A stretch of DNA of 64,000 bases from Bog-473 sp963787485 (lineage in GTDB: Bacteria > Actinomycetota > Acidimicrobiia > Acidimicrobiales > RAAP-2), in contig CAWBDF010000002.1 in NCBI GenBank assembly GCA_963787485.1, positions 62,001 to 126,000 on the forward strand, in the 5' to 3' direction. The notes below the pieces were generated by a model, which was given only the letters and a program-made list of their open reading frames with translations, had not been told where the DNA came from and searched no databases. Made by a program: the position numbers and the translations under genes. The stretch's first letter is position 1. Every line of letters starts with the position of its first letter. Of the stretch, positions 57,132 through 64,000 are shown piece by piece.

Positions 57132-58595
57132 ATGAGCCAAAAATTCGCAGTCGGCACCGTGTTCGTCACGGCAATGTTCATGAACATCATGGACATCACG
57201 ATCGTCAACGTCGCGCTGCCGACCATCGGACGCGACTTCGCCATCTCCCCGACGGCAGTGGACGGCATCGTGATCGCCTATTTGGTGAGTCTGGCTGTCT
57301 TCATCCCAGCGTCGGGCTGGATGGGTGATCACTTCGGTGGCAAGCGAGTGCTCATGATCGCCATCGTGGTGTTCACTCTGGGCTCGGCGCTCTGTGGGAT
57401 GGCGCAGAACATCAGCGAACTCGTCGGCGCACGGGTCCTCCAGGGTGCAGGGGGCGGGATGATGATCCCCGTCGGTATGGCCATGCTGTACCGCGCCTTC
57501 CCGCCATCAGAGCGGATGCGCGCCGCCAGCATCCTGACGGTCCCCATGACCATGGCCCCAGCGATCGGACCGGTGTTGGGGGGATTCCTGGTGACCACCT
57601 TGACCTGGCGTTGGGTCTTCTTCGTCAATGTCCCCATCGGGATGGCCGCGGTCGTCTTCGGGGCTCTGTTTCTCCAGCGCTCGGAGCCGATGGAGACTGG
57701 CCCCTTCGACATCCCAGGATTCGCATTCGGTGGAACTGGGCTCGGCCTGCTCATGTACGGCGTGTCCGTGGGTCCCCTGGACTCCTGGTCGGCACCGCAG
57801 GTGGTCGCGTCGTGCGTGGTCGGGTGCCTCTTGTTGGTCGCTTTCGTCGTGCTCGAACTGCGATCCCGGAGTCCACTAGTCGACCTCCGGGTACTCGAAG
57901 GTCGCCTCTTCCGTTCGACCAGCATCATCATGTTCCTGGCCTCCGCCGCCTTTCTCGGCACCCTTTATCTCATTCCCTTGTACTTCCAAGACGCGCGTGG
58001 TCTGTCGGCGTTGCAATCGGGACTCTCCACTTTTCCCGAGGCGTTCGGCGTCATGGTCGGTGCCCAACTGGCCAGCCGGTTCATTTATCCCTCCCTGGGC
58101 CCGCGTCGTCACATCACGGGGGGTCTCGTCGCGCTCGCACTGATGATGTTGGTGCTGACCCAGCTGACCGTGACCACCAATCTCTGGCTGGTAAGGGGAC
58201 TCATGTTCCTCCTCGGCCTGGTTGTCGCCCAGTCGATGATCCCGAATCAGGCTGCCTCGTTCGCCCAGATCACGCCCGAAGCGACCGGGCGCGCTTCGAC
58301 CTTCTTCAATACGATGCGCCAGATCGGCAGTGCGACGGGAGTGGCGGTGCTCTCCACTGTCCTCATCGGGGTGTCGAGCTCGCAGGGCAACGGAGGTACC
58401 GGGACCTCGGCGTCGCCCGACATGAGGGCCTTCCACCTTGCATTTCTCACGGCTGCGGGATTCGCCCTCGCCGCCGCGGTTGCCGCCTTCACCATCCACG
58501 ACAGCGATGCTGCCGAGACAATCGTCCGTCGGAGCCGGTCGACTGCCCGGCGCCATAGCCCCCAGGTGGCCGTGGCCGAGACCAACGCAGCGTGA
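57132..58595 (+). CDS. MFS transporter, EmrB/QacA (DHA2) family
   Basis: The 487-residue membrane protein has about 14 segments. TM1 carries VTAMFMNIMDITIVNVALPTI, the DHA2 signature with Asp. Loop 2-3 has the MFS motif A form GWMGDHFGGKRVLM. Motif C lies in MTMAPAIGPVLGGFL, and TWRWVFFVNVPIG follows. These are drug:proton antiporters. An upstream in-frame GTG at 57117 could also start it. The stop overlaps the next gene by 4 bp. Confidence 0.92.
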   Translation: MSQKFAVGTVFVTAMFMNIMDITIVNVALPTIGRDFAISPTAVDGIVIAYLVSLAVFIPASGWMGDHFGGKRVLMIAIVVFTLGSALCGMAQNISELVGARVLQGAGGGMMIPVGMAMLYRAFPPSERMRAASILTVPMTMAPAIGPVLGGFLVTTLTWRWVFFVNVPIGMAAVVFGALFLQRSEPMETGPFDIPGFAFGGTGLGLLMYGVSVGPLDSWSAPQVVASCVVGCLLLVAFVVLELRSRSPLVDLRVLEGRLFRSTSIIMFLASAAFLGTLYLIPLYFQDARGLSALQSGLSTFPEAFGVMVGAQLASRFIYPSLGPRRHITGGLVALALMMLVLTQLTVTTNLWLVRGLMFLLGLVVAQSMIPNQAASFAQITPEATGRASTFFNTMRQIGSATGVAVLSTVLIGVSSSQGNGGTGTSASPDMRAFHLAFLTAAGFALAAAVAAFTIHDSDAAETIVRRSRSTARRHSPQVAVAETNAA

Positions 58596-59167
58596 CGACG
58601 TCCGACCTCTCTCAGCGCGCCGTGTGCGTTTTCTGCGGTTCGAGTCCAGGGGGCGATCCGGCATACGCCGCCGCGGCAGAAGCGCTCGGCGCGGCGTTGG
58701 CCCAGCGTGGCGTGGGTCTCGTCTACGGGGGTGCCTCGGTCGGCCTCATGGGGGTCGTTGCCGACGCCGCCCTGCACGCCGGCGCGCATGCCGTCGGAGT
58801 GATCACCGAGTCGCTGGCTGGGCACGAGATCGCCCACGACCAATTGCACGACCTGCACGTCGTGAGCACCATGCACGAAAGGAAGGCCCTCATGTCCGAG
58901 CTGTGCGACGCCTTCGTGATGCTCCCCGGCGGGTTCGGCACCTGCGAGGAGTTCATGGAGTCCGTGACGTGGGCCCAGCTCGGCATTCATGACAAGCGCT
59001 GCGGGATCCTGAACGTCAAGGGATACTTCGACGAGCTGCTCGCCTTTGCCCGGCGCGCCGTCGACGACGGCTTCGTGAAGCGGCGCCAGCTGGAGGGGAT
59101 CGTCGTCAGCGAGAACGCCGGCGAGCTCCTCGATGAATTGTTGGCCGACCTGGCCCAACCGGGCTGA
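58592..59167 (+). CDS. LOG family protein (TIGR00730; cytokinin-type phosphoribohydrolase)
   Basis: The 191-residue protein has the Rossmann-like start VCVFCGSSPGGDPAY, the VYGGASVGLMGVVADAAL loop and the catalytic PGGFGTCEEFME motif with MHERKALM before it. LOG proteins split nucleoside 5'-monophosphates to base and ribose 5-phosphate. The GTG start overlaps the MFS stop (GTGA), so export and nucleotide hydrolysis may be linked here, though this is only positional. A 347-bp gap follows. Confidence 0.92.
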   Translation: MTTSDLSQRAVCVFCGSSPGGDPAYAAAAEALGAALAQRGVGLVYGGASVGLMGVVADAALHAGAHAVGVITESLAGHEIAHDQLHDLHVVSTMHERKALMSELCDAFVMLPGGFGTCEEFMESVTWAQLGIHDKRCGILNVKGYFDELLAFARRAVDDGFVKRRQLEGIVVSENAGELLDELLADLAQPG

Positions 59168-59514
59168 GGATTGTGCGGCCATCAGCCCGATATTCGATTC
59201 GTGTCTCCCCTACCGATTTGGAGTGGTGGGAATGCACCATGCGGCGCACCATGCGCGCGCCGATGTCGACAGACGGAGGCCTCCCCGAGCACTCCGCAAG
59301 TTCGTAGTCCCTCTTGACGCGATTGCCGAGGAGGACAGGGCGTTCACCTACAGTCCTGCCAGCTGACTTCCGACTCCGAGTCGAATGCGGACACGGACAG
59401 TAAAGGCTGCAGTGTTCCTGTCGTACCAGCGAGAGACGGGCAGCCGGATGCGACGACGCGTGGCATCTCCGGTACAGCGCCACGGTGTCACGGAGGCCAC
59501 GACGCTGACACCGA
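59168..59514. other. 347-bp gap without a convincing gene
   Basis: The stretch has short frames on both strands, but none has known motifs, a good ribosome site or coding-like composition. No tRNA or clear hairpin is seen. It may hold the promoter of the EEP gene. Confidence 0.5.
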
Positions 59515-60552
59515 ATGGCTGATGCCTCCAGCTATTCTCCGCGGGTGTCTGGGCCCGGCGACATGAGCGATGCGGTCGAGTGGCGACGGTTCGGCGCCGT
59601 GGTGCTCCAGATCCTGGGCTGGCTCGTGATCGCGGCCCTCGGGCTAGTCGTCGCGGCTCGGATGGTGGCGTGGGACGAGTGGCGCTTGTTCGCCGACGTG
59701 GATGCCGCCACCGAAGTTCTGTTCCTTCCGGCATGGCTCGTGCTCGTGGCTGCCCTCGTCGGGAAGAAGTGGTGGATGGCCGGAGCGGCAGTCGTGCTCT
59801 GTGCCGCCCAGGTCATCTACGTCGCCCCGGAGGTCCTGGCCTATTCCGCCGTACCGGCCTCCGTTCGCACCGAGCCCACGATCCGTCTCTTCGACGCCAA
59901 CGTGCAGCAGGACAACTACTCGATGGCGGGCTACATAGGGCAACTGAGAAGCTATCGCCCCGATCTGGTCACACTCGAAGAGACACACCAGTGGGATTAC
60001 GACCAGTTCGTGTCGTCCGGCGTGTTCAACCACCTGCCATACCGGTTTTCACTGTCGGATACCGGGTCGAGAGGGTTCATCATCGCCAGTCGCTATCCAT
60101 TGGGGCATGCGACGGTGTCCTACGTACACGGACTCGCCTACCTGATCCGATTCAGCTTGGTGTTTCACGGGCGAAGACTGCCCCTCTGGGTCGTCCACAC
60201 GACCGCGCCGGTCAATCCAGACTGGAACAACTGGAACTTGGAGCTCAATGGGGTCCACGCACAACTGGAAAGGTCTCACCCGCGGCCGCTGTTGATGGTC
60301 GGCGACTTCAACGCCTCCTGGGGAAATCGGGGGTTCGCGGCCATCCTGCTGACGGGCCTCACGGACGCGGCTGCGGCACGGGGCCAGCCCTTTGACTTCA
60401 CCTGGACTCAGCGCCTGCCTGTGCTGCCACCGTTCATACGAATCGACCACGTCCTGACAGGGGGCGACGTCACGGTGACGACGATCAGCTCGCACAGCGG
60501 TCCAGGAAGCGGGCACCGAGACCTCACGGCCACGGTCGCCGTCGGAAAGTGA
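59515..60552 (+). CDS. membrane-anchored endonuclease/exonuclease/phosphatase family protein
   Basis: The 345-residue protein has three hydrophobic segments in the first 115 residues (AVVLQILGWLVIAALGLVVAAR, EVLFLPAWLVLVAALVG, MAGAAVVLCAAQVIYVA). An extracytoplasmic EEP domain follows. IRLFDANVQQDN, DLVTLEETHQWD (metal Glu), LLMVGDFNASWGN (catalytic Asp/Asn) and the final HSGPGSGHRDLTATV with His are visible. Substrates of such proteins range from phospholipids to nucleic acids. ATG 59515 is taken; ATG 59563 and a GTG between are also possible. Confidence 0.82.
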   Translation: MADASSYSPRVSGPGDMSDAVEWRRFGAVVLQILGWLVIAALGLVVAARMVAWDEWRLFADVDAATEVLFLPAWLVLVAALVGKKWWMAGAAVVLCAAQVIYVAPEVLAYSAVPASVRTEPTIRLFDANVQQDNYSMAGYIGQLRSYRPDLVTLEETHQWDYDQFVSSGVFNHLPYRFSLSDTGSRGFIIASRYPLGHATVSYVHGLAYLIRFSLVFHGRRLPLWVVHTTAPVNPDWNNWNLELNGVHAQLERSHPRPLLMVGDFNASWGNRGFAAILLTGLTDAAAARGQPFDFTWTQRLPVLPPFIRIDHVLTGGDVTVTTISSHSGPGSGHRDLTATVAVGK

Positions 60553-60738
60553 ATTCAATGCGGCCGCTCGCGTCGGGTGGCATTGTTCCCCGGTGTCTTT
60601 CCAGACGAGCTCTCAGCGAGAGCAGGGAGCAGAGCAGGCAGCCAGAGCAGGGAGGAGCCAGCGCCAACAACTGGTACGTGGCGGGACTCGCGCCGGTTTG
60701 TGTCAATCCGCTTTATGATGCTCTGACCTGGGTTTATT

Positions 60739-60815
60739 TGGCGCCCCGGGAGGGATTCGAACCCCCGTAAAACGGATTAGAAGTCCGTTGCCTAAGTCCG
60801 CTCGGCCACCGGGGC
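60739..60815 (-). tRNA. tRNA-Arg (anticodon TCT)
   Basis: On the minus strand the acceptor arms GCCCCGG and CCGGGGC pair, followed by discriminator G and an encoded CCA. The anticodon arm ACGGA-CTTCTAA-TCCGT gives TCT. The T-loop is TTCGAAT. A phage-type integrase gene starts 89 bp beyond the tRNA 5' end. The tRNA itself is intact. Confidence 0.93.
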
Positions 60816-60903
60816 GTGTGTCTTGAGCTGCGCTTTCACGGCGGAGAGCCGTCACCACGTTGCTGTAAGGGCAACTCTTTGCAACTCCTGTACGCTTGAG
60901 CGC

Positions 60904-62091
60904 ATGACCCCACGCAGACAACAGTACGGCACGGGCACCTTGCGCCAGATCGCTCCACGGCGCTGGCGGCTCCGTGTCTTCGCAGGTCGTAGCTCTAAAG
61001 GCGCCGTGCGTCACATCAACCGCACATTCACCGGCACCGAGACGCAGGCTCGAGAGGAGCTGGCTCGTCTCAACGCCGAAGTACAGCGGGGCGCCCTTGA
61101 TGCCTCGGAGCGAATGACCTTCGGCGAGCTGCTCGACCGGTGGCTGGAGCACGTCGAGAACCGCGGCAGGGCGCTGCGTACCGTCACCGAGTATCGAGCG
61201 AAGATCAATCACCGCATCCGACCCACACTCGGCTCGGTACGTCTCGACCGGTTGACGGCGGCGAAACTCGACCGGCAGTACAGCACGTGGCTGGCCGATG
61301 GGCTGTCCCCCTCCACTGTCCACCACCTGCATCGCATCATCCGAGCGTCGCTGAACCAGGCGTGCCGGTGGCAGCTGATCCAGACGAACCCTGCCCTACA
61401 TGCTGACCCGCCCCAGGTCCGCCAGCCGGAGATGCACGTGCCTGACCCAGCCCAGCTGATAGCTCTGATCAGTGCGGCGGAGAGCGTGGATGGCATGTTG
61501 GCGACCGCAATCGCTCTGGCGGCGTTGACGGGTGCTCGGCGAGGAGAACTTGTGGCACTCAAGTGGTCCGACGTCGACCTCAGCGTCGGGACCGTGCGGA
61601 TCGCTCGTTCGCTGACTGTCGTGGGCGGTGTCATTCACACCGGCCCGACCAAGACTCACGCCGTGCGCCCCGTGGCACTGGGTGCGGTGGGCATCGAAGT
61701 GCTCCGCCGCCGGCATGATGCGCAGATGGCTCTAGCCGCCAGGACCAGCGTGCCACTTGACACCGACCCGTACATCCTTTGTGACGACACCAACACCGCA
61801 ACAGGCAGCGAGCACCTGAACCCGAACATCCTGACCCAGCGGTTCATCCGATTGTGCCGGACTCTCGGCGTTCACTTCCGCTTCCATGATCTGCGACACT
61901 TCGCAGCGACGCAGCTCATCGGCGCCGGTGTGGACGTTGCGACCGTTGCGGCCCGTCTCGGACACGCCGATCCTTCGCTCACGCTGCGCGTCTACACCCA
62001 TGCTCTACCGGAGCGGGATGAGCACGCTGCAAACGTGCTCGGCGCCCTGTTGCCACCGGCTCTGACGCCGAACGTCGACGCCGACACCTGA
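60904..62091 (+). CDS. phage-type tyrosine recombinase / integrase
   Basis: The 395-residue protein has an N-terminal DNA-binding region (TRRQQ..GTGTLRQIAPRRWRLRVFAG), a SAM-like core-binding domain (FGELLDRWLEHVENRG) and a catalytic domain. The residues are R in TGARRGELVALKW, K in GPTKTHAVRPVAL, HxxR in FHDLRHFAATQLIGAG, H in RLGHADPSLT and Y in RVYTHALPER. This is the integrase layout of actinophages and integrative elements. It lies next to tRNA-Arg, a frequent target, but on the 5' side of the tRNA. Its 3' end abuts a decayed transposase. Confidence 0.92.
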   Translation: MTPRRQQYGTGTLRQIAPRRWRLRVFAGRSSKGAVRHINRTFTGTETQAREELARLNAEVQRGALDASERMTFGELLDRWLEHVENRGRALRTVTEYRAKINHRIRPTLGSVRLDRLTAAKLDRQYSTWLADGLSPSTVHHLHRIIRASLNQACRWQLIQTNPALHADPPQVRQPEMHVPDPAQLIALISAAESVDGMLATAIALAALTGARRGELVALKWSDVDLSVGTVRIARSLTVVGGVIHTGPTKTHAVRPVALGAVGIEVLRRRHDAQMALAARTSVPLDTDPYILCDDTNTATGSEHLNPNILTQRFIRLCRTLGVHFRFHDLRHFAATQLIGAGVDVATVAARLGHADPSLTLRVYTHALPERDEHAANVLGALLPPALTPNVDADT

Positions 62092-62095
62092 CACA

Positions 62096-62474
62096 CTCCC
62101 GATCCCGTCGCGCCGCAGGATACGGCGGATACGTCGCAGAGACCCGGATGCCGATTCTTCGAAGCTCACCTTGGGATGCGCACACAGCCCCACGACCGGT
62201 TCTCACGACCGAGACGACAGATGAGCTCGACGATCTCGCCCCGAAGCGACGGACGACCGGGACCGCGTTGGCGTCGCCAGCGTCGCCACTTTCGTTTGGA
62301 CAGCTGGCGATGCCAGCGCAAGAGCGTCTCGGTCGTGACGAGGAACGACCGCCAACGAGATCTCGGGAGCCTCCGTGACAAGGCGGCGAGGATCGCCCGA
62401 TCGATCGGTCGGTTCCGCACACGCCCATGTACCTGGCGCTTGAGGATGCGCACCTCGTGGCGGAGCACCATCAC
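62096..62474 (-). pseudogene. decayed integrase-core transposase (IS3/IS481-like), two frameshifts
   Basis: The first part reads LRHEVRILKRQVHGR, AILAALSRRLPRSRWR, TTETLLRWHRQL and RPSLRGEIVELICRLGRENRSWG, the N-terminal region of transposases with an rve core. After GCVRI the frame is broken by one extra C. The next frame continues QGELRRIGIRVSA, and a second shift gives IRRILRRDGIG, as expected for the family. Homology stops at the integrase 3' end, so the catalytic core is missing. It is a remnant of an insertion sequence. Confidence 0.75.
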
Positions 62475-62564
62475 CTCGACGTCCTATAGTGGCTTGGTTA
62501 GCCCCCATCGACCTTTGATGGCGGCAAGTAGGCTGGCGCATCAACGACGGGACGGGAGAACGCG

Positions 62565-63425
62565 GTGGCGGTACAGGCTGACCGAGTCGTCGTGTACTGG
62601 ATCCCGGGGTGCGGCAACTGCACCAGGCTGAAGGGGTACCTGAGCGATCGCGGGGTGGAGTTCGACGCCATCGATGTGCAGGGAGACCCCGACGCGATGG
62701 CCGAGCTCCAAACGGCGGGAGTCTGCTCGTTCCCGAGCGTGAGACTGGGCGGGCGCTGGGCCACGGGGCTTGATCTCGACAAGGTCAACGAGCTGCTGGG
62801 GTTGTCCCGCGACCCCTCCGGACGCCGGCTCACCATCGACGACCTCGCCGAGCGAGCGGCGAGTCTCCTCGAATCGGCCAGCCGCTACGCCCTGCAGATC
62901 CCGGAAGGTCGCCATGGCGACCCGACGCCGACGATGGATACGTTCAAGAAGGCCGTCAGCTTCATGCGGGACGGCTCGCCGTGGATCCCGCACGACACCT
63001 ACAAGTCGCTCGTCCACCACATCGCCGGCCACGGGCAGAAGTTCCTGCGCTTCGCTCTGGCCTCCGACGGGGTGCACGACATCGGCTTCTCCGTGGCCAC
63101 CTTCTCGGGTGACGATCTGGCCTTCGGCGAGCCGGAGCCCGCGACGCCCATGTACCGGGTGGCCGACCAGATGGTGCTGACGGCGAGGGACATCCGGGCC
63201 TGGCTGAAGGTCGGGTGGCCCCGGGACCTGTCACTCAACGTCGAGACAAGCCACGGCCCGCAGACGCTCCACCAGATCATGCAGACGATGGTCTGTGGCC
63301 TGGCCCAACACAACCGCCAGCTCATGGAGATCCTGGGCGATCAGCTCGGCATCGCCCCCAACCGTCCCATCGGTGAGGAGCTGTTCGAAGGCCTGCTCTT
63401 GCCCACCTCGGTCTGGGGCGAGTAG
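62565..63425 (+). CDS. glutaredoxin-DinB-like fusion protein
   Basis: The 286-residue protein starts with a glutaredoxin domain (about 1-80): VVVYWIPGCGNCTRLKGYLSDRGVEF with the CGNC active site at 16-19. Then come CSFPSVRLGGRW, with the usual cis-Pro, and TGLDLDKVNELLGL. From about 130 to 286 a helical region resembles DinB-type metal proteins, with His in TYKSLVHHIAGHGQKF and late HNRQLMEILGDQL. A GGGAGA site precedes the GTG at 62565. Such a fusion suggests a thiol-linked transferase or reductase. The substrate is unknown. Confidence 0.78.
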   Translation: MAVQADRVVVYWIPGCGNCTRLKGYLSDRGVEFDAIDVQGDPDAMAELQTAGVCSFPSVRLGGRWATGLDLDKVNELLGLSRDPSGRRLTIDDLAERAASLLESASRYALQIPEGRHGDPTPTMDTFKKAVSFMRDGSPWIPHDTYKSLVHHIAGHGQKFLRFALASDGVHDIGFSVATFSGDDLAFGEPEPATPMYRVADQMVLTARDIRAWLKVGWPRDLSLNVETSHGPQTLHQIMQTMVCGLAQHNRQLMEILGDQLGIAPNRPIGEELFEGLLLPTSVWGE

Positions 63426-63638
63426 CGGCGGGGGTGGCGCGCTCACCGGCGCTCCGTGCTGAATGCCTGACCAACACGGAGCAACTACATGCGCCGGAGC
63501 GGGCCGCACAGTGGTCATCGCTCCGACGCAAACCGTGTGTTACATGAGGCCCCGGCAGGTCGGCGGCGCTTTGGCCTTCTTCTGTGTCCAGCGCTTCACC
63601 AGCTGCGACCGGCGCTTGCGGACCTGCGCCCGCCGCAT

Positions 63639-63983
63639 CTACTTCGCCAACGCAACAGCAGCGGCGTGCTGCGCCATGCTCTCGTTCCGGCATAGGCGGC
63701 AGCGTCGGCGTCCGTCGTCCCCCACGTAGTAGTTGGGATCGTGGCCCTTCGTACAAGGCAGGACCGTCTCGCCGTTGATGACTCGCCCGGCCTGCATCTG
63801 TGGCCCCTCGTTGAGTCCGAGAGCTTCGGCGATACGAGCACGCTCCTGGTCCGTCGCCGGGTCGTCCTTCGGCAGCCACCGCTCTGCGCCAAACTCGTCG
63901 ATCACTTGCAATTTGACCACTCTGCGGTTCGTGGACCGTGACTCTTTGACGACTTCCCGCTGCGCTTCCGGAAGCAGCAGCAC
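63639..63983 (-). CDS. hypothetical protein with Cys/His cluster, possibly 5'-truncated
   Basis: The 114-residue frame is not recognised. It opens with a GTG at 63983 and stays open to the window edge, so it may start beyond position 64000. The N-terminal half is polar (DDPATDQERARIAEALGL). The C-terminal half has CTKGHD and CRLCRN, which could bind zinc as in HNH-like or zinc-finger phage proteins. It lies near the integrase and may belong to the same mobile region. The 213 bp to the left hold no clear gene. Confidence 0.5.
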   Translation of the reverse strand: MLLLPEAQREVVKESRSTNRRVVKLQVIDEFGAERWLPKDDPATDQERARIAEALGLNEGPQMQAGRVINGETVLPCTKGHDPNYYVGDDGRRRCRLCRNESMAQHAAAVALAK

Positions 63984-64000
63984 CTCAGTCTCACCGTCCT

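Noticed and set aside
59106..59483. Minus-strand frame of 125 residues in the gap after the LOG gene
   Set aside because: It overlaps the LOG gene end, has no known motif and no ribosome site.

Overview
The window is high-GC DNA from an actinobacterium, most plausibly a member of the Acidimicrobiia or a close relative. That placement is inference. It rests on the gene order of the translation and cell-shape blocks, an MtrA-MtrB-LpqB-like signalling operon, a DinB/maleylpyruvate-isomerase-fold protein of the mycothiol type, a type II DAHP synthase, many GTG/TTG starts with 4-bp GTGA/ATGA overlaps, and secreted propeller-repeat proteins. No rRNA is present. Two tRNA genes (Pro-TGG, Arg-TCT) are visible.

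Positions 1-19.1 kb hold one long leftward housekeeping block. From its upstream end it runs xerC-like, rpsB, tsf, pyrH, frr, cdsA, dxr, rseP, ispG, proS, then rimP, nusA, ylxR, infB, rbfA, truB, ribF, rpsO and pnp (cut by the window edge). It covers translation factors, ribosome maturation, isoprenoid and phospholipid synthesis and RNA decay. Positions 19.2-22.0 kb carry a rightward two-component system plus GerMN lipoprotein resembling mtrA-mtrB-lpqB. Positions 22.1-27.3 kb hold nadD, a tiny membrane protein and rsfS on the minus strand. On the plus strand are DAHP synthase and a coupled secreted propeller/GH25-like protein, followed by two small divergent genes.

Positions 27.4-34.2 kb are the leftward obgE-proB-proA-MoxR-VWA-phosphatase operon. 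Positions 34.2-37.6 kb insert a nucleoside-salvage set between obgE and rpmA: MTA/SAH-type deaminase, DtxR-like regulator, divergent purine nucleoside phosphorylase and a VOC protein. Positions 37.6-47.3 kb run rpmA, rplU, RNase E/G, a DUF2344 plus radical-SAM pair, PBP2, mreD, mreC and mreB. Positions 47.5-52.8 kb run ndk, folC, clpX, clpP and tig.

From 52.9 kb the content becomes accessory: a DinB-like enzyme, a tiny zinc-ribbon protein, a 16-copy palindromic repeat array, tRNA-Pro, an orphan ParA, a secreted lipase-like protein, an MFS exporter, a LOG-family hydrolase and a membrane EEP phosphatase. After these come tRNA-Arg with a phage-type integrase beside it, a decayed transposase, a glutaredoxin-DinB fusion and a partial unknown gene.

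The most unusual signal is a pair of arrays at 27.3 kb (4 copies) and 54.0 kb (16 copies). They share the same 8-bp palindrome, CGTATACG, spaced at exactly 16 bp with different 8-bp linkers. Each starts within a few bases of the stop codon of a plus-strand gene.
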